Shown: positions 8,929 to 17,383, counted from the first letter of the stretch. The stretch: DNA of 64,000 nt from Paenibacillus endoradicis (GCF_024721975.1 NZ_JANQBB010000002.1:868001-932000); one strand, 5' to 3'. Numbers and translations: made by a program. The notes: generated by a model from the sequence alone, not told the origin.

Positions 8929-10257
8929 TTATCTCTGTTCAACTAATGCGTCAATTACTTCTGAGACCGATTGCTTCTTCACCTCAATAAACTGAAGAAC
9001 AAGACCTCTCTTCTGTTTAATCGTGAATTCATAACCTCCATGTGCAATGATCATATCCTTCTCAAGATCAACATTTTGGGTATAAATCCAGCCACCTAGT
9101 GTATCTACGTTTTCATTTTCCAATGTTATATTCAGTAGTTCCGCAACTTCATGGAGCTGTACTTTTGCATCTATTATATAGTGATCGTCATTTATTTTAC
9201 GGATATGAGAAATTTCGTCTCCATCAAATTCATCTCTTATTTCTCCAACCAATTCTTCAATAATATCTTCGATTGTAATCAACCCTGAAGTACCGCCATA
9301 CTCATCCACTAATATTGCCATTTGAATACGTTCCTTCTGCATTTTTTGCAGAACTTCTTTAATAGGTGTAGCCTCAATGACATTAATAACTGGATTAACA
9401 AAATGTGCTACGTCGTAAACTATAGCTGGATTATTCAATCGTTGAATAAGCAGATCTTTAATATTGAAGTAACCGATAATATTATCACGATCACCCTCAT
9501 AAACAGGATAACGTGTATATTTTTCTTGAGAAACTCGCTTCAGAACCTCTTCATGTTTGGTATTAACATTGAATCCAACGATTTCTGTTCGTGGAATCAT
9601 AATTTGACGAGCTAACGTATCATCAAACTCAAACACATTATTAACGAAGTTCATCTCACTATTGTTAATCTCACCTGATTTATTACTCTCAGCAATTAAC
9701 AGACGAATTTCTTCTTGTGTATGAGAAACCTCATGTTCGCTTGCTGGTTTCAATCCAAAAATACCGACAAGGACACGCGCAGAACCGTTCAAGAACCAGA
9801 TAAATGGGAACAATATTTTATAGAAAATCATAATTGGTCTAGCAAATAACAATGTTACTGCCTCTGCCTTCTGAATAGCTACTGTCTTAGGAGCAAGCTC
9901 ACCAACAACTACGTGTAAAAATGTAGCCATCATAAATGCAGATCCAATCGTAAATACATGAATTAAGTTCGTTGAAAGCCCTAACGCTTCAAATGCAGGG
10001 TGTAATATAAATTCAAAGGTCGATTCTCCGACCATACCAATACCTAGCGCTGTGACTGTAATACCTAATTGACAGGCAGATAAATATTCGTCCAAGTGCG
10101 TAATGACATGCTTAGCAGAAGTCGCACCTTTCTTACCTTCAGCAACTAATTGATCAATCCTTGAATGTCTAACCTTAACTATGGCAAATTCAGTTGCCAC
10201 AAAAAATGCAGTAAATACAATAAGCACAATGAATATAGTAATGTTAATTATCGTCAA
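8929..10257 (-). CDS. CNNM/CBS/CorC_HlyC membrane protein, probable Mg2+ efflux (MpfA/YhdP-like)
   Basis: A 442-residue 'hemolysin family' protein. The order is a CNNM membrane domain (1 to about 185; three or four helices, TAFFVATEFAIVKVRHSRIDQL), a pair of CBS domains (about 205-330; MIPRTEIVGF, ILVDEYGGTSGLITIEDIIEEL) and a C-terminal CorC_HlyC domain (about 345-425). Staphylococcal MpfA and Bacillus YhdP of this family are linked to magnesium export or tolerance. The start is TTG at 10257, which matches the family N terminus. The strong AGGAGG lies 31 bases away, but a perfect hairpin between them would shorten this to about 10. A further structured leader lies at 10354-10484. A terminator follows at 8794. 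Confidence 0.85.
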   Translation of the reverse strand: MTIINITIFIVLIVFTAFFVATEFAIVKVRHSRIDQLVAEGKKGATSAKHVITHLDEYLSACQLGITVTALGIGMVGESTFEFILHPAFEALGLSTNLIHVFTIGSAFMMATFLHVVVGELAPKTVAIQKAEAVTLLFARPIMIFYKILFPFIWFLNGSARVLVGIFGLKPASEHEVSHTQEEIRLLIAESNKSGEINNSEMNFVNNVFEFDDTLARQIMIPRTEIVGFNVNTKHEEVLKRVSQEKYTRYPVYEGDRDNIIGYFNIKDLLIQRLNNPAIVYDVAHFVNPVINVIEATPIKEVLQKMQKERIQMAILVDEYGGTSGLITIEDIIEELVGEIRDEFDGDEISHIRKINDDHYIIDAKVQLHEVAELLNITLENENVDTLGGWIYTQNVDLEKDMIIAHGGYEFTIKQKRGLVLQFIEVKKQSVSEVIDALVEQR

Positions 10258-10294
10258 TTCTTCGTCTTACTATAATAGTAAGACTCCACCTCCT
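10258..10294 (-). promoter_or_regulatory. Ribosome site brought to a TTG start by a hairpin
   Basis: AGGAGG (10294-10289) is separated from the TTG start by 31 bases. Within that gap GTCTTACTA and TAGTAAGAC (10264-10284) form a perfect 9-bp stem with a 3-base loop. If folded, the effective Shine-Dalgarno spacing is 10 bases. No closer ribosome site or alternative in-frame start is visible. Confidence 0.55.
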
Positions 10295-10353
10295 ACAATA
10301 TGATGATCCAACTTGCTTCATTCGATCATATTGCAGATGACATATGTTACTTA

Positions 10354-10484
10354 AGGAATAAGCGTAATGGGTATTGCAAGTATTCCTAGCAAATAGTCAA
10401 TGCTCATATCGAATTTATGCGGTATGTTACATATCCCATTTATATTTGCTAGCTTGTTGTCATAAAGCGTATCCTTCCCATTAC
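10354..10484 (-). promoter_or_regulatory. Structured 5' leader of the CNNM transporter, unknown class
   Basis: Nested inverted repeats on the transcribed strand: GTAATGGG (10477-10484) with CCCATTAC (10364-10371), and inside them TATTTGCTAG with its complement CTAGCAAATA (10443-10452, 10386-10395). AGGAATA/TATTCCT (10354-10360, 10381-10387) could form an alternative pairing. This fills most of the 398-base gap before the next gene. I do not recognise the conserved boxes of the M-box, ydaO, yybP or T-box leaders. It may be a regulatory RNA or a decayed mobile repeat. Confidence 0.35.
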
Positions 10485-10614
10485 CCATCCTCCTCAACTG
10501 TATTTGAACTTTCAACATCATTGTAGATGTAATAATTTAATACGTATAAATCTACTTATCCGTTCCAAAAACATAAAAAAATTATGCAATAAAGCTAATA
10601 CCCAAATCAAAAAA

Positions 10615-10638
10615 CCAAGTAAACTAAAGTCTACTTGG
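10615..10638 (-). terminator. Terminator of the YwaF-type gene
   Basis: CCAAGTA and TACTTGG arms around a short loop, followed on the minus strand by TTTTTT. It lies 18 bases past the stop codon at 10656. Confidence 0.75.
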
Positions 10639-10655
10639 CGCTATACACGCAATCA

Positions 10656-11360
10656 TTACTTTGCTTTTCTCGCTATAGACCATAGATTCCATAGACTATA
10701 TTGAATAAACCACACAACGAACAATACGAGTACAAGACCTACTATATATCTACTCTCACCAAATAATTGCTGAATACTCATTAGTGGAGAGTTCGATATC
10801 GGCCAGTTCAAAAACATATAATTTGTGTCGTTAATCTTGTTGAAGAAATATACAGGTGGGATAGTTACGATGAGAAACAATACAACTTTCCATAGTCTAC
10901 GAATGTTAGGTGTAATTTCACCAGTAGCTAGTAACATGATCGGATAAGTTAAAATTAAAGCGTGAAAGACAAAAGAATGTATGTGAAGAAAGCTCATCAC
11001 AGGATCGTTTGCCCAACCTGGAAATAGGAGTGCAATGAATGCACCGGGTATCGTCAGGCTAAACAGTATTTCAGCAATGGTCGTATTATTACGATAAGCA
11101 TGGAACAAAATAAGAAAGATCGCAAAACCGCATAAATGAATCGGCAGATAATATAACAGATTCCGCCCAGTGGCTAGGACAACAATGACTTTGCAAATTT
11201 CTGCAATGAACAATGTATAACCAAACCCTTTACGAATCCATGCTCTATGCCATTGTGAGCATCGATAATAGATGAAAGTGATTACTATGCTAATCATAAC
11301 GATAACAATTAGCCAATTAAGATGTACAGAATCGAATACTTCAAAACCTCTATCCATCAT
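10656..11360 (-). CDS. YwaF/TIGR02206 family integral membrane protein
   Basis: A 234-residue protein with about seven membrane helices. Family-typical features are the LPIHLCGFAIF motif (about 73-83), PGWANDPVMSFLHIHSFVFH (about 115-134) and NDTNYMFLNWP (about 177-187), which place conserved His and Asn residues within or near the membrane. These match the YwaF family, related to eukaryotic TMEM164, whose biochemical role in bacteria is not settled. GAGGTGA lies directly before two tandem ATGs, so the start may be at 11357 rather than 11360. It appears to be a single-gene transcript. Confidence 0.75.
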   Translation of the reverse strand: MMDRGFEVFDSVHLNWLIVIVMISIVITFIYYRCSQWHRAWIRKGFGYTLFIAEICKVIVVLATGRNLLYYLPIHLCGFAIFLILFHAYRNNTTIAEILFSLTIPGAFIALLFPGWANDPVMSFLHIHSFVFHALILTYPIMLLATGEITPNIRRLWKVVLFLIVTIPPVYFFNKINDTNYMFLNWPISNSPLMSIQQLFGESRYIVGLVLVLFVVWFIQYSLWNLWSIARKAK

Positions 11361-11462
11361 TCACCTCGCATACTCATAATATGTCATCACACACTTGAAA
11401 TTATTGTATATTATTTCAGGGTTAATTAGTATCATTTCGCGAGATTAGCATGTTACATGTTT

Positions 11463-11954
11463 TTATGAGTGAAGTGCTTTACGAACGATTGGAGCAACTT
11501 TATTAGCAAGTAAATCAATCGCTTTCTCTACTCGGACCATTGGTTGATTACCCATATCTAACTGTCCCATAAAACGTGAATGGCCAAAACATTCATGCTG
11601 GTACAAAATCTTCTCAGCTATTTTCTCTGGACTTCCTACTGCTAAAATTTGATTAGCTGCCCTTTGTGACATGATTTCTTCAGCTGTTGTATGGAATCGC
11701 TGACCACGCTCTTTCAAGAAATAACCGAAGTATTGATTATAATGTGGGGTAAACTCGCGAATTGCTTGTTCCCCGTCACTCGCAACATAAGCATGACCAG
11801 TTACAGATACTTGAAGCTTAGATAGATCATGTCCTGCTTCTCTAGCAGCATTCCAATATATATCCGTCAAATACTTAACTGACTCGGGTTGCCCTGCCAG
11901 TAAACCTAATATCATATTAACTCCGAGACGCCCAGCTCTAGCAGCACTTTCTAA
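11463..11954 (-). pseudogene. 5'-truncated LLM flavin monooxygenase
   Basis: The frame from about 11954 to 11463 begins ESAARAGRLGVNMILGLLAG, aligning with about residue 195 onward of the monooxygenases at 6316 and 13277 (SAIRAGKQGVPMML). It ends with the family C terminus (VGSPEKIAEKILYQHECFG, GQLDMGNQ). The first 190 or so residues, including much of the flavin site, are missing. The open frame extends to an ATG at 11996, but those extra residues (MLPCSSLLRHK) are unrelated to the family and no ribosome site precedes them. It is more diverged from the other two copies than they are from each other, so it is not a recent duplicate of either. Confidence 0.75.
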
Positions 11955-12089
11955 GTTTGGGACTTTATGGCGTAGCAATGAACTACATGGCAACACAATC
12001 GGAAGATCTTTCTGTCTATATGGATAGAATGATGCCTATTCTCAATGTAGGTATTAAACAGCTTCTGCCCAATTCATAGCGTAATAACA

Positions 12090-12141
12090 AAAAGGCTAGA
12101 AGATACTTTTCGCTTATACGAATCGTATCTTCTAGCCTTTT
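12090..12141 (-). terminator. Bidirectional terminator below the MmcQ/YjbR gene
   Basis: AAAAGGCTAGAAGATAC pairs perfectly with GTATCTTCTAGCCTTTT (17 bp, 18-base loop). T runs exist on both strands. It lies 34 bases past the stop at 12176. Confidence 0.75.
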
Positions 12142-12175
12142 CAGTTATTGCATCATTGAGTCATTCAGTCAGTCT

Positions 12176-12532
12176 CTAACCAGCAATCTCTTGTTTTAGC
12201 TTTTTAGTTAGCTTGTCGAATACAAGCTCATACGCATGCTTGATCAAGTTCTCCATCATCTCAGTTGATACATTCGCATCAAAATACACAGAATTCCAAT
12301 GTGCCTTATTCATGTAATAGCCAGGGACTATTCCCTCTACCGTTTCCCTTAACGTTTCTGCACGTTCGGGATCACATTTCATCGTAATAATAGAAGTATC
12401 TTTCGCATCTGTGCCGATCATTGCAAACATCTTACCACCGATAAAAAATCGATCAGCTTGCCACTCCTCTTGATAGTCATGTGTAACACCGGGATGTGCT
12501 TGGCACATCCGTTGAAGCTGTTCCTTGTTCAC
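12176..12532 (-). CDS. MmcQ/YjbR family protein
   Basis: A 118-residue CyaY-like-fold protein. Markers are CQAHPGVTHDYQEEWQADRF near the start, GGKMFAMIG, then IITMKCDPERAETLRE and GYYMNKAHWNSVYFD, which together define the YjbR family. Members are often annotated as DNA-binding, but their role is not well established. I choose GTG at 12532 as the start because GAGGAG lies seven bases before it. The longer frame from 12562 would place that ribosome site inside the gene and has none of its own. The gene stands alone between terminators. Confidence 0.8.
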   Translation of the reverse strand: MNKEQLQRMCQAHPGVTHDYQEEWQADRFFIGGKMFAMIGTDAKDTSIITMKCDPERAETLRETVEGIVPGYYMNKAHWNSVYFDANVSTEMMENLIKHAYELVFDKLTKKLKQEIAG

Positions 12533-12610
12533 GCGACTGCTCCTCTCAATTAAACTATTCAAAGTTTATGTACTCGTGATCAAAAAGACAATTAATCACC
12601 TTAACAAAAC

Positions 12611-12648
12611 AACCACTATTTATGCTAATTTTAGCATAAATAGTGGTT
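12611..12648. terminator. Bidirectional hairpin terminator
   Basis: AACCACTATTTATGCTAA and its exact complement TTAGCATAAATAGTGGTT are separated by 2 bases. GTTTT follows on both strands. It ends the FMN reductase operon on the minus strand. Confidence 0.75.
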
Positions 12649-12676
12649 GTTTTCATGTCTTGTACTGCCCTAATTG

Positions 12677-13243
12677 TTAGAAGTCATATTGATCTTCTTG
12701 TTGCTTTCTAATGATATTGTACGTAGCTGTCAGATTTGCTGTATCTTCAACTAATCGTTCCATTCGCAAGAACACATCATCATTAACTATTTCTTTCTTC
12801 ACATAGTCTTGATCTTCTATGAAAACATACGTCTGTACAATTTGAGCCTTCATATAAGCTAATATAGGCTTAAGTTGTTGCTCAGCTACTAAATAGTGTT
12901 TAGATGATCCTGCTGTGACGAAAAAGCTTACTACTTTATCGCGGAAAGCATTAATCGGTAGTAGATCAAAAATATTTTTCAATGTAGCTGGAAGTGACGC
13001 TTGGAAAATGGGCGTACCAATAACAATAGTATCTGCATCCATCAATGTTTTCGTAACGAACGCTGTATCTCCCTCATACTCCAAATAATTGCGTCCATCA
13101 CTAAATTGAACATTGTAGTCTGCCAAATCAATTAGCGTCCACTCCGCATCTGGATATTTAGCGCGAAGTGTTTTTTCAAAAACAAGCATTGCTGTTTTTG
13201 TTTTCGACCCAACGATAGAACCAGACAATCCGACTATTCTCAT
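12677..13243 (-). CDS. NADPH-dependent FMN reductase
   Basis: A 188-residue flavodoxin-fold reductase. It starts MRIVGLSGSIVGSKT, the phosphate-binding loop for FMN, and carries GTPIFQASLPATLKNIFDLL (about 82-101), the conserved segment of the SsuE/YwqN group. It should reduce FMN with NAD(P)H and hand it to a monooxygenase. The partner is evident: the LLM monooxygenase gene ends 33 bases upstream on the same strand, forming a two-component oxygenase operon. The start at 13243 has AGGAGG eight bases upstream; the ATG further out at 13276 does not. The operon is divergent from an HxlR regulator. Confidence 0.85.
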   Translation of the reverse strand: MRIVGLSGSIVGSKTKTAMLVFEKTLRAKYPDAEWTLIDLADYNVQFSDGRNYLEYEGDTAFVTKTLMDADTIVIGTPIFQASLPATLKNIFDLLPINAFRDKVVSFFVTAGSSKHYLVAEQQLKPILAYMKAQIVQTYVFIEDQDYVKKEIVNDDVFLRMERLVEDTANLTATYNIIRKQQEDQYDF

Positions 13244-13276
13244 CGTAACACCTCCTATTGTTTTGTATTTATTCAA

Positions 13277-14332
13277 TTATTGTTTTGTGTATTTTCTAAT
13301 AGCAGGTAAAATTTCTGATGCAATTAGCTCAAGATTTTTCACTAGTAATGGGAATGGAACGCCACCAAAGTCCATTTGTGCCATATAACGCTGATGTCCA
13401 AACAGTTCATACTGATATAAGATTTTTTCAATAATTTGTTGCGGGCTACCAACCATTAATGCATCTCGAACATCTTGTGCTTGAGCAAAATGTTGTTTAG
13501 AGAAACCATGTCCATTTACTAATTGCAAACCAAGATTGACACCAGGATATGCTTGGCGCATCGCAACTTGTGAATCTTTATCTGTGAAGAAAAGTCCTGT
13601 CGTTGCAACAGGGAATTGTGCTGGATCATATCCAGATTCACTTAAGGATTTCCGATAAGCATCAACAGCTATTTTGAAGTTGGATGACGGTCCGCCTAAT
13701 GTCGCCAGCATCATTGGTACACCTTGCTTACCTGCACGAATAGCACTTCCTGGCGCTCCACCTACCGCTCTCCATAGAGGCAACGTATTATGAAGTGGAC
13801 GCGGTAATACTTCCGCATTTCTTAACGGTGCGCGATACTCACCTTCCCAATTCACAATCTTATTCTCATTAATAATTTTTAATAGTTCAAACTTTTCTTC
13901 GAATAATCCTTCATAATCTTTCAAATCATATCCAAGTAGTTCAAATAAACCAACACGTGAAGCTCGTCCAGCAACGATTTCTACACGTCCATTAGAAATA
14001 AGATCAATCGTTGAGAAATCTTCGTATACGCGTACTGGATCGGATGTACTTATAATCGTTGAAGAACTTGTTAATTTTATATTTTTAGTCGCTTGTGCAA
14101 TTGCAGCTAGTACAACGCTATGCGCTTGTGTCGCGAAATATTTTTGATGACTTTCTCCTACACTAAATACATCTAAGCCAAACTCTTCAGCAAGCTTTGC
14201 AAGTTCAATTATTTCATCAAGACGTTGCTTAGCTGAGATACGCTCCATCGTTTCTGGATTCGGAATATGATCACCTAATGTATATAAACCAAATTCAATT
14301 CCTTTGCTTCGATCAATACGATATTTTTCCAT
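13277..14332 (-). CDS. LLM class flavin-dependent oxidoreductase (two-component type)
   Basis: A 351-residue luciferase-fold monooxygenase, strongly similar along its length to the protein at 6316-7377. Shared landmarks are FGLYTLGDH (14-22), SVGESHQKYFATQAH (57-71), DPVRVYEDFSTIDLIS (98-113), GRVEIVAGRASRVG and VGSPQQIIEKILYQYELFG. It probably uses FMNH2 from the reductase encoded just downstream. The substrate is unknown. Its promoter region is shared with the divergent HxlR-type regulator at 14526 and contains palindromes at 14400-14423, so quinone or electrophile induction is plausible but inferred. Confidence 0.85.
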   Translation of the reverse strand: MEKYRIDRSKGIEFGLYTLGDHIPNPETMERISAKQRLDEIIELAKLAEEFGLDVFSVGESHQKYFATQAHSVVLAAIAQATKNIKLTSSSTIISTSDPVRVYEDFSTIDLISNGRVEIVAGRASRVGLFELLGYDLKDYEGLFEEKFELLKIINENKIVNWEGEYRAPLRNAEVLPRPLHNTLPLWRAVGGAPGSAIRAGKQGVPMMLATLGGPSSNFKIAVDAYRKSLSESGYDPAQFPVATTGLFFTDKDSQVAMRQAYPGVNLGLQLVNGHGFSKQHFAQAQDVRDALMVGSPQQIIEKILYQYELFGHQRYMAQMDFGGVPFPLLVKNLELIASEILPAIRKYTKQ

Positions 14333-14399
14333 TTTCCTCTTCCTTTCATCCTGTTGTTAGATCAATTATGCATCATGTATAATTATTTAGATAGTACGC

Positions 14400-14423
14400 A
14401 CTTTGAAGTAGTATAGTATACTA
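14400..14423. promoter_or_regulatory. Candidate HxlR operator in divergent promoter
   Basis: Two adjoining palindromes: ACTTTGAAGT (14400-14409) and TAGTATA-G-TATACTA (14409-14423). They sit between the monooxygenase start (14332) and the HxlR start (14526). Repeated AGTA/TACT half-sites are typical of YodB/HxlR-type operators. No exact consensus match is claimed. Confidence 0.5.
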
Positions 14424-14525
14424 AAAGATACTGTAAAACTTATGATTTAGATGCTACTTTATGCTCAAAGTAAGTTATTCATAAAGATAATAAAAGCGAT
14501 AACCAGAATAATAGGAGTGGATCAT

Positions 14526-14879
14526 ATGGAAAAACCAATCGAAGCTTGTAAGGTAGACGATGCGTTAGAAATCATTGTAGGAAAATGGAAGCCTAAAATT
14601 TTATTATTACTACTCGAACATAAAACTATGCGTTTTAATGAATTGCGTCGTCATCTTCCAGGTATTACACAGAAAATGTTGACACAACAGCTTCGTGATC
14701 TAGAAGAAGAATATATTGTGCATCGAAAAGTGTATGCACAAGTACCGCCTAAGGTTGAGTATTCAATAACAGAGTATGGACTTTCGCTTGATCCGATACT
14801 CGATACGATTCATCAATGGGGTTCTGCTCATCTTCTATTCAAAGCAAAGCAAACAGCACAAAAAGTAGCTACTGAGTAA
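14526..14879 (+). CDS. HxlR/DUF24 family transcriptional regulator
   Basis: A 117-residue winged-helix regulator with the family opening ACKVDDALEIIVGKWKPKIL, then MRFNELRRHLPGITQKMLTQQLRDLEEE and the wing KVEYSITEYG. A single Cys at about position 8 lies where YodB/HypR-type members carry their redox-sensing cysteine, so it may sense quinones, disulfide stress or aldehydes. The start at 14526 has AGGAG eight bases before it; the ATG at 14451 has no ribosome site. It is divergently transcribed from the monooxygenase/FMN-reductase operon, which is the usual arrangement for a regulator and its target. Its stop codon lies in the loop of the terminator at 14855-14899. Confidence 0.82.
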   Translation: MEKPIEACKVDDALEIIVGKWKPKILLLLLEHKTMRFNELRRHLPGITQKMLTQQLRDLEEEYIVHRKVYAQVPPKVEYSITEYGLSLDPILDTIHQWGSAHLLFKAKQTAQKVATE

Positions 14880-14899
14880 TCAGTGCTACTTTTTGTGCT
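14855..14899. terminator. Bidirectional terminator overlapping the HxlR stop codon
   Basis: AGCACAAAAAGTAGC pairs perfectly with GCTACTTTTTGTGCT; ACTGA/TCAGT extend the stem. The TAA of the HxlR gene is in the loop. It also lies 10 bases beyond the stop of the convergent ECF S-component gene, so one hairpin may serve both. Confidence 0.75.
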
Positions 14900-14909
14900 A
14901 TATAAATAT

Positions 14910-15686
14910 TTACTCCACTAATCCATACTTCACTTTTATGCGCTCCAACTTTTCAATCATTGGTCTTGATAACAGATATAGAAAAATAACTGTCGCGGCG
15001 GCATGAACAAGATCGAACCAAAATCCAGATATATAAAGAGCTGCTAATGCAGACCATGAGAACTGTGAAGTTCCCATAAGTAATGATCCAAAGTTAATGA
15101 TGCCGCCATATATAATGAAGGTGGCTAATCCTCCGTATATGCAAAGTGACAGCCTGTTTTTCTGTAACATGCCCTTTTGGAATAATAATCCGGCAATAAA
15201 TCCGATAATGCCAAAGCAGAACATTTGCCAAGGTGTCCATGGTCCTTGTCCGAAGAAAATGTTTGAGACAAATCCAGCCGTTGCACCAACAAGAAAGCCT
15301 ACTTCAGCTCCTAAGCAAACTGCTGCTATTATGACAATTGCGACGACGGGCTTGAATTGGGGAACCATAAAGAAAGCTGATCTTCCCGCTACAGCAATTG
15401 CTACAAGTACAGCGATAACAATTAATTCTCTTGCTTGTGGCTTTCGCTTCTCAAAACGCAAAGCAAAAGGTAACATCGTATATAATATAATGAGCAAGCT
15501 AATAAAGTAATATTTTCGATCACCTAGCACGTACACTCCGAGCATAATTGTCGCTGGAATAATGATAAGTATTAGTGCAGCTGAAATCAAAGTTCTACGA
15601 CTAAGCTTACTTTGATCTGTCAAAGTTACTCTACTCTGATTGGATTGGTTAAGCTTACTTTCGTCGGCTATGTTAAGCTTTGACAT
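14910..15686 (-). CDS. ECF transporter S component, probable cobalamin/corrinoid
   Basis: A 258-residue membrane protein with six or more helices after a 30-residue hydrophilic N terminus. It is the substrate-binding subunit of an energy-coupling-factor importer. GAEVGFLVGATAGFVSNIFFGQGPWTPWQM is the usual S-component loop-helix signature, split here over residues about 127-156. It is the last gene of T-AA-S, overlapping the ATPase gene by 19 bases. A cobalamin riboswitch leads the operon, so vitamin B12 or a precursor such as cobinamide is the likely ligand, as for CbrT-type S components. That inference comes from the riboswitch, not from binding residues. Confidence 0.8.
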   Translation of the reverse strand: MSKLNIADESKLNQSNQSRVTLTDQSKLSRRTLISAALILIIIPATIMLGVYVLGDRKYYFISLLIILYTMLPFALRFEKRKPQARELIVIAVLVAIAVAGRSAFFMVPQFKPVVAIVIIAAVCLGAEVGFLVGATAGFVSNIFFGQGPWTPWQMFCFGIIGFIAGLLFQKGMLQKNRLSLCIYGGLATFIIYGGIINFGSLLMGTSQFSWSALAALYISGFWFDLVHAAATVIFLYLLSRPMIEKLERIKVKYGLVE

Positions 15687-17383
15687 CGTGTAATCACATC
15701 CTCTATCGTTACCGCATCATCCCACACATGCCGCGTCATGCGATTAGCCGATGTCGTATAAAAACTATTTCCAGCAAAGAACGCCTTCGCCTTGTTCGTC
15801 GTAATCATACTGCCCTCGAAGAACATAGCACAGGTTTCACCATACTCTGCACAAAATTCAATATCATGAGAAACGAGCACGATGGTTACCCCTTGATCGT
15901 TAAGTTTTTTGAGAAATTGGGCTAGTTTCGTTTTAAAGAACCGATCCAGTCCTTTCGTTGGTTCATCCAGTAATAAAATCTTCGGTTCTAATAAAAGAAC
16001 TTTCGCTAGTGCAGCTCGTTGCTGTTCTCCTCCGCTTAGATCGTACGGATGCATAGATAATAAATGTTCTAACTGGGCAAATTGAATAATCTCATTAATT
16101 TTCTGTTCTTGCTGATCTTTTGTAAGAGATGATTGCTGTAGTATTTCATATAAATCGTCTTTAACCGTTTTCTTCACGAACAACGTCTGTGGATTTTGTG
16201 GTAATACACCCAAGTAATTGTTAAACTTGTCTCGTTCACTCCATTTGCGAATATCTTTACCACTGAGCATTATTTTCCCACGGTATGGCGTATGAATACC
16301 ACTTATAAGCGATAATGTAGATGTTTTTCCGGCACCATTACCTCCTACAATACAGAAAAACTCACCTTGCTTAACTGAAAAAGATAGGTCCTTAATAACA
16401 TCTGGACTATGCTTATCGTATTTAAACCATACTTCTTGGAACTGAATAACAGGGTTCTGCTGATCAGTGCTCGCCTTATTGAAAAAAGTTTTGCGTTTAT
16501 GCTCATCGCTAGACTTAAGCTTTTGCTCATTCTTACGCTCACTAAAACTTTGACTAGATACATAACGATCTAGCCACTGACGACCTTCCTTTACAGTCAT
16601 AGACAGTTCTGTCCCAGCATCAATCACTGTTTGTATTTGCATCGGAGTTGGCATTGAGGAGAACATCGGATGGTTCATTACAGCTAATCGCTGTCCTCCT
16701 TGGCGCGGAGTATCATCAACGATGATTTGCCCTTGATCCATAACAATGATGCGATCTGCTAAAGGGAGTACTTCCTCTAATCGATGCTCAGAAATGACGA
16801 TAGCTGTTCCGAGCTCTTGATTGATTTTCTTTAATGTCGTTAAGAACTCTGTTGCTGCTATTGGATCAAGTTGTGACGTAGGTTCATCTAGAATAAGAAC
16901 TGATGGATGCATTGCCATAATAGACGCTAGATTTAATAATTGCTTTTGCCCGCCTGATAATTCAGATACTCCTTTATGAAACCAATGCTGAATACCGAAG
17001 AAACTAGCCATTTCCGCTACGCGTAAGCGGATCGTAGACTGATCATAACCTAAGCTTTCTAAGCCAAATGCCAGCTCATGCCATACTTTATCTGTCACAA
17101 TACCATTCTCAACATTTTGCTGTACAAATCCAATCTCTGCTGTAACATTGCGATGATCACTTTCTGTTATTGCATTGCCTCGATATAAAATTTCTCCAGT
17201 ACGTTTACCATGCGGGGTTAGTACTGGTTTCAGTTGTCTAAGAAAAGTACTCTTACCACACCCAGATTGTCCACATAGCACGATAAATTCGCCTTCTTGG
17301 ATGTTCATGCTGATATCCGAAAGTGTATTCTTGCTACCTTCAGGGAATGAAAAATTCAGTTCCTTGATTCGATATAATTCCAT
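15668..17383 (-). CDS. ECF transporter fused double ATPase (EcfA-EcfA')
   Basis: A 571-residue protein with two complete ABC ATPase domains in tandem. Domain 1 has Walker A GQSGCGKST, signature LSGGQKQ and Walker B VLILDEPTSQLD. Domain 2 has GGNGAGKTS, LSGGEQQRAALAK and ILLLDEPTKGLD. A linker of about 60 residues rich in Lys, Ser and Gln joins them. It powers uptake of the S-component's substrate at the membrane. The start at 17383 (MELYRIKEL) has GGAGG seven bases upstream. The longer frame from 17425 lacks a ribosome site. It overlaps EcfT by 28 bases, indicating translational coupling. Confidence 0.88.
   Translation of the reverse strand: MELYRIKELNFSFPEGSKNTLSDISMNIQEGEFIVLCGQSGCGKSTFLRQLKPVLTPHGKRTGEILYRGNAITESDHRNVTAEIGFVQQNVENGIVTDKVWHELAFGLESLGYDQSTIRLRVAEMASFFGIQHWFHKGVSELSGGQKQLLNLASIMAMHPSVLILDEPTSQLDPIAATEFLTTLKKINQELGTAIVISEHRLEEVLPLADRIIVMDQGQIIVDDTPRQGGQRLAVMNHPMFSSMPTPMQIQTVIDAGTELSMTVKEGRQWLDRYVSSQSFSERKNEQKLKSSDEHKRKTFFNKASTDQQNPVIQFQEVWFKYDKHSPDVIKDLSFSVKQGEFFCIVGGNGAGKTSTLSLISGIHTPYRGKIMLSGKDIRKWSERDKFNNYLGVLPQNPQTLFVKKTVKDDLYEILQQSSLTKDQQEQKINEIIQFAQLEHLLSMHPYDLSGGEQQRAALAKVLLLEPKILLLDEPTKGLDRFFKTKLAQFLKKLNDQGVTIVLVSHDIEFCAEYGETCAMFFEGSMITTNKAKAFFAGNSFYTTSANRMTRHVWDDAVTIEDVITRCQSLT

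Noticed and set aside
10354..10484. Magnesium M-box or ydaO riboswitch before the CNNM/CBS gene
   Set aside because: The conserved boxes of these classes are not visible; only generic inverted repeats are.
11951..12079. Plus-strand fragment reading NYMATQSEDLSVYMDRMMP and ending in TAG
   Set aside because: It could be the tail of a lost plus-strand gene next to the monooxygenase remnant, but I recognise no family and no start or ribosome site.
15097..15510. Plus-strand ORF of 137 codons antisense to the ECF S-component gene
   Set aside because: It is the mirror of a well-supported membrane protein gene, with no ribosome site or family resemblance. Other opposite-strand ORFs inside recognised genes (for example 24216-24587, 57043-57366) were left out for the same reason.
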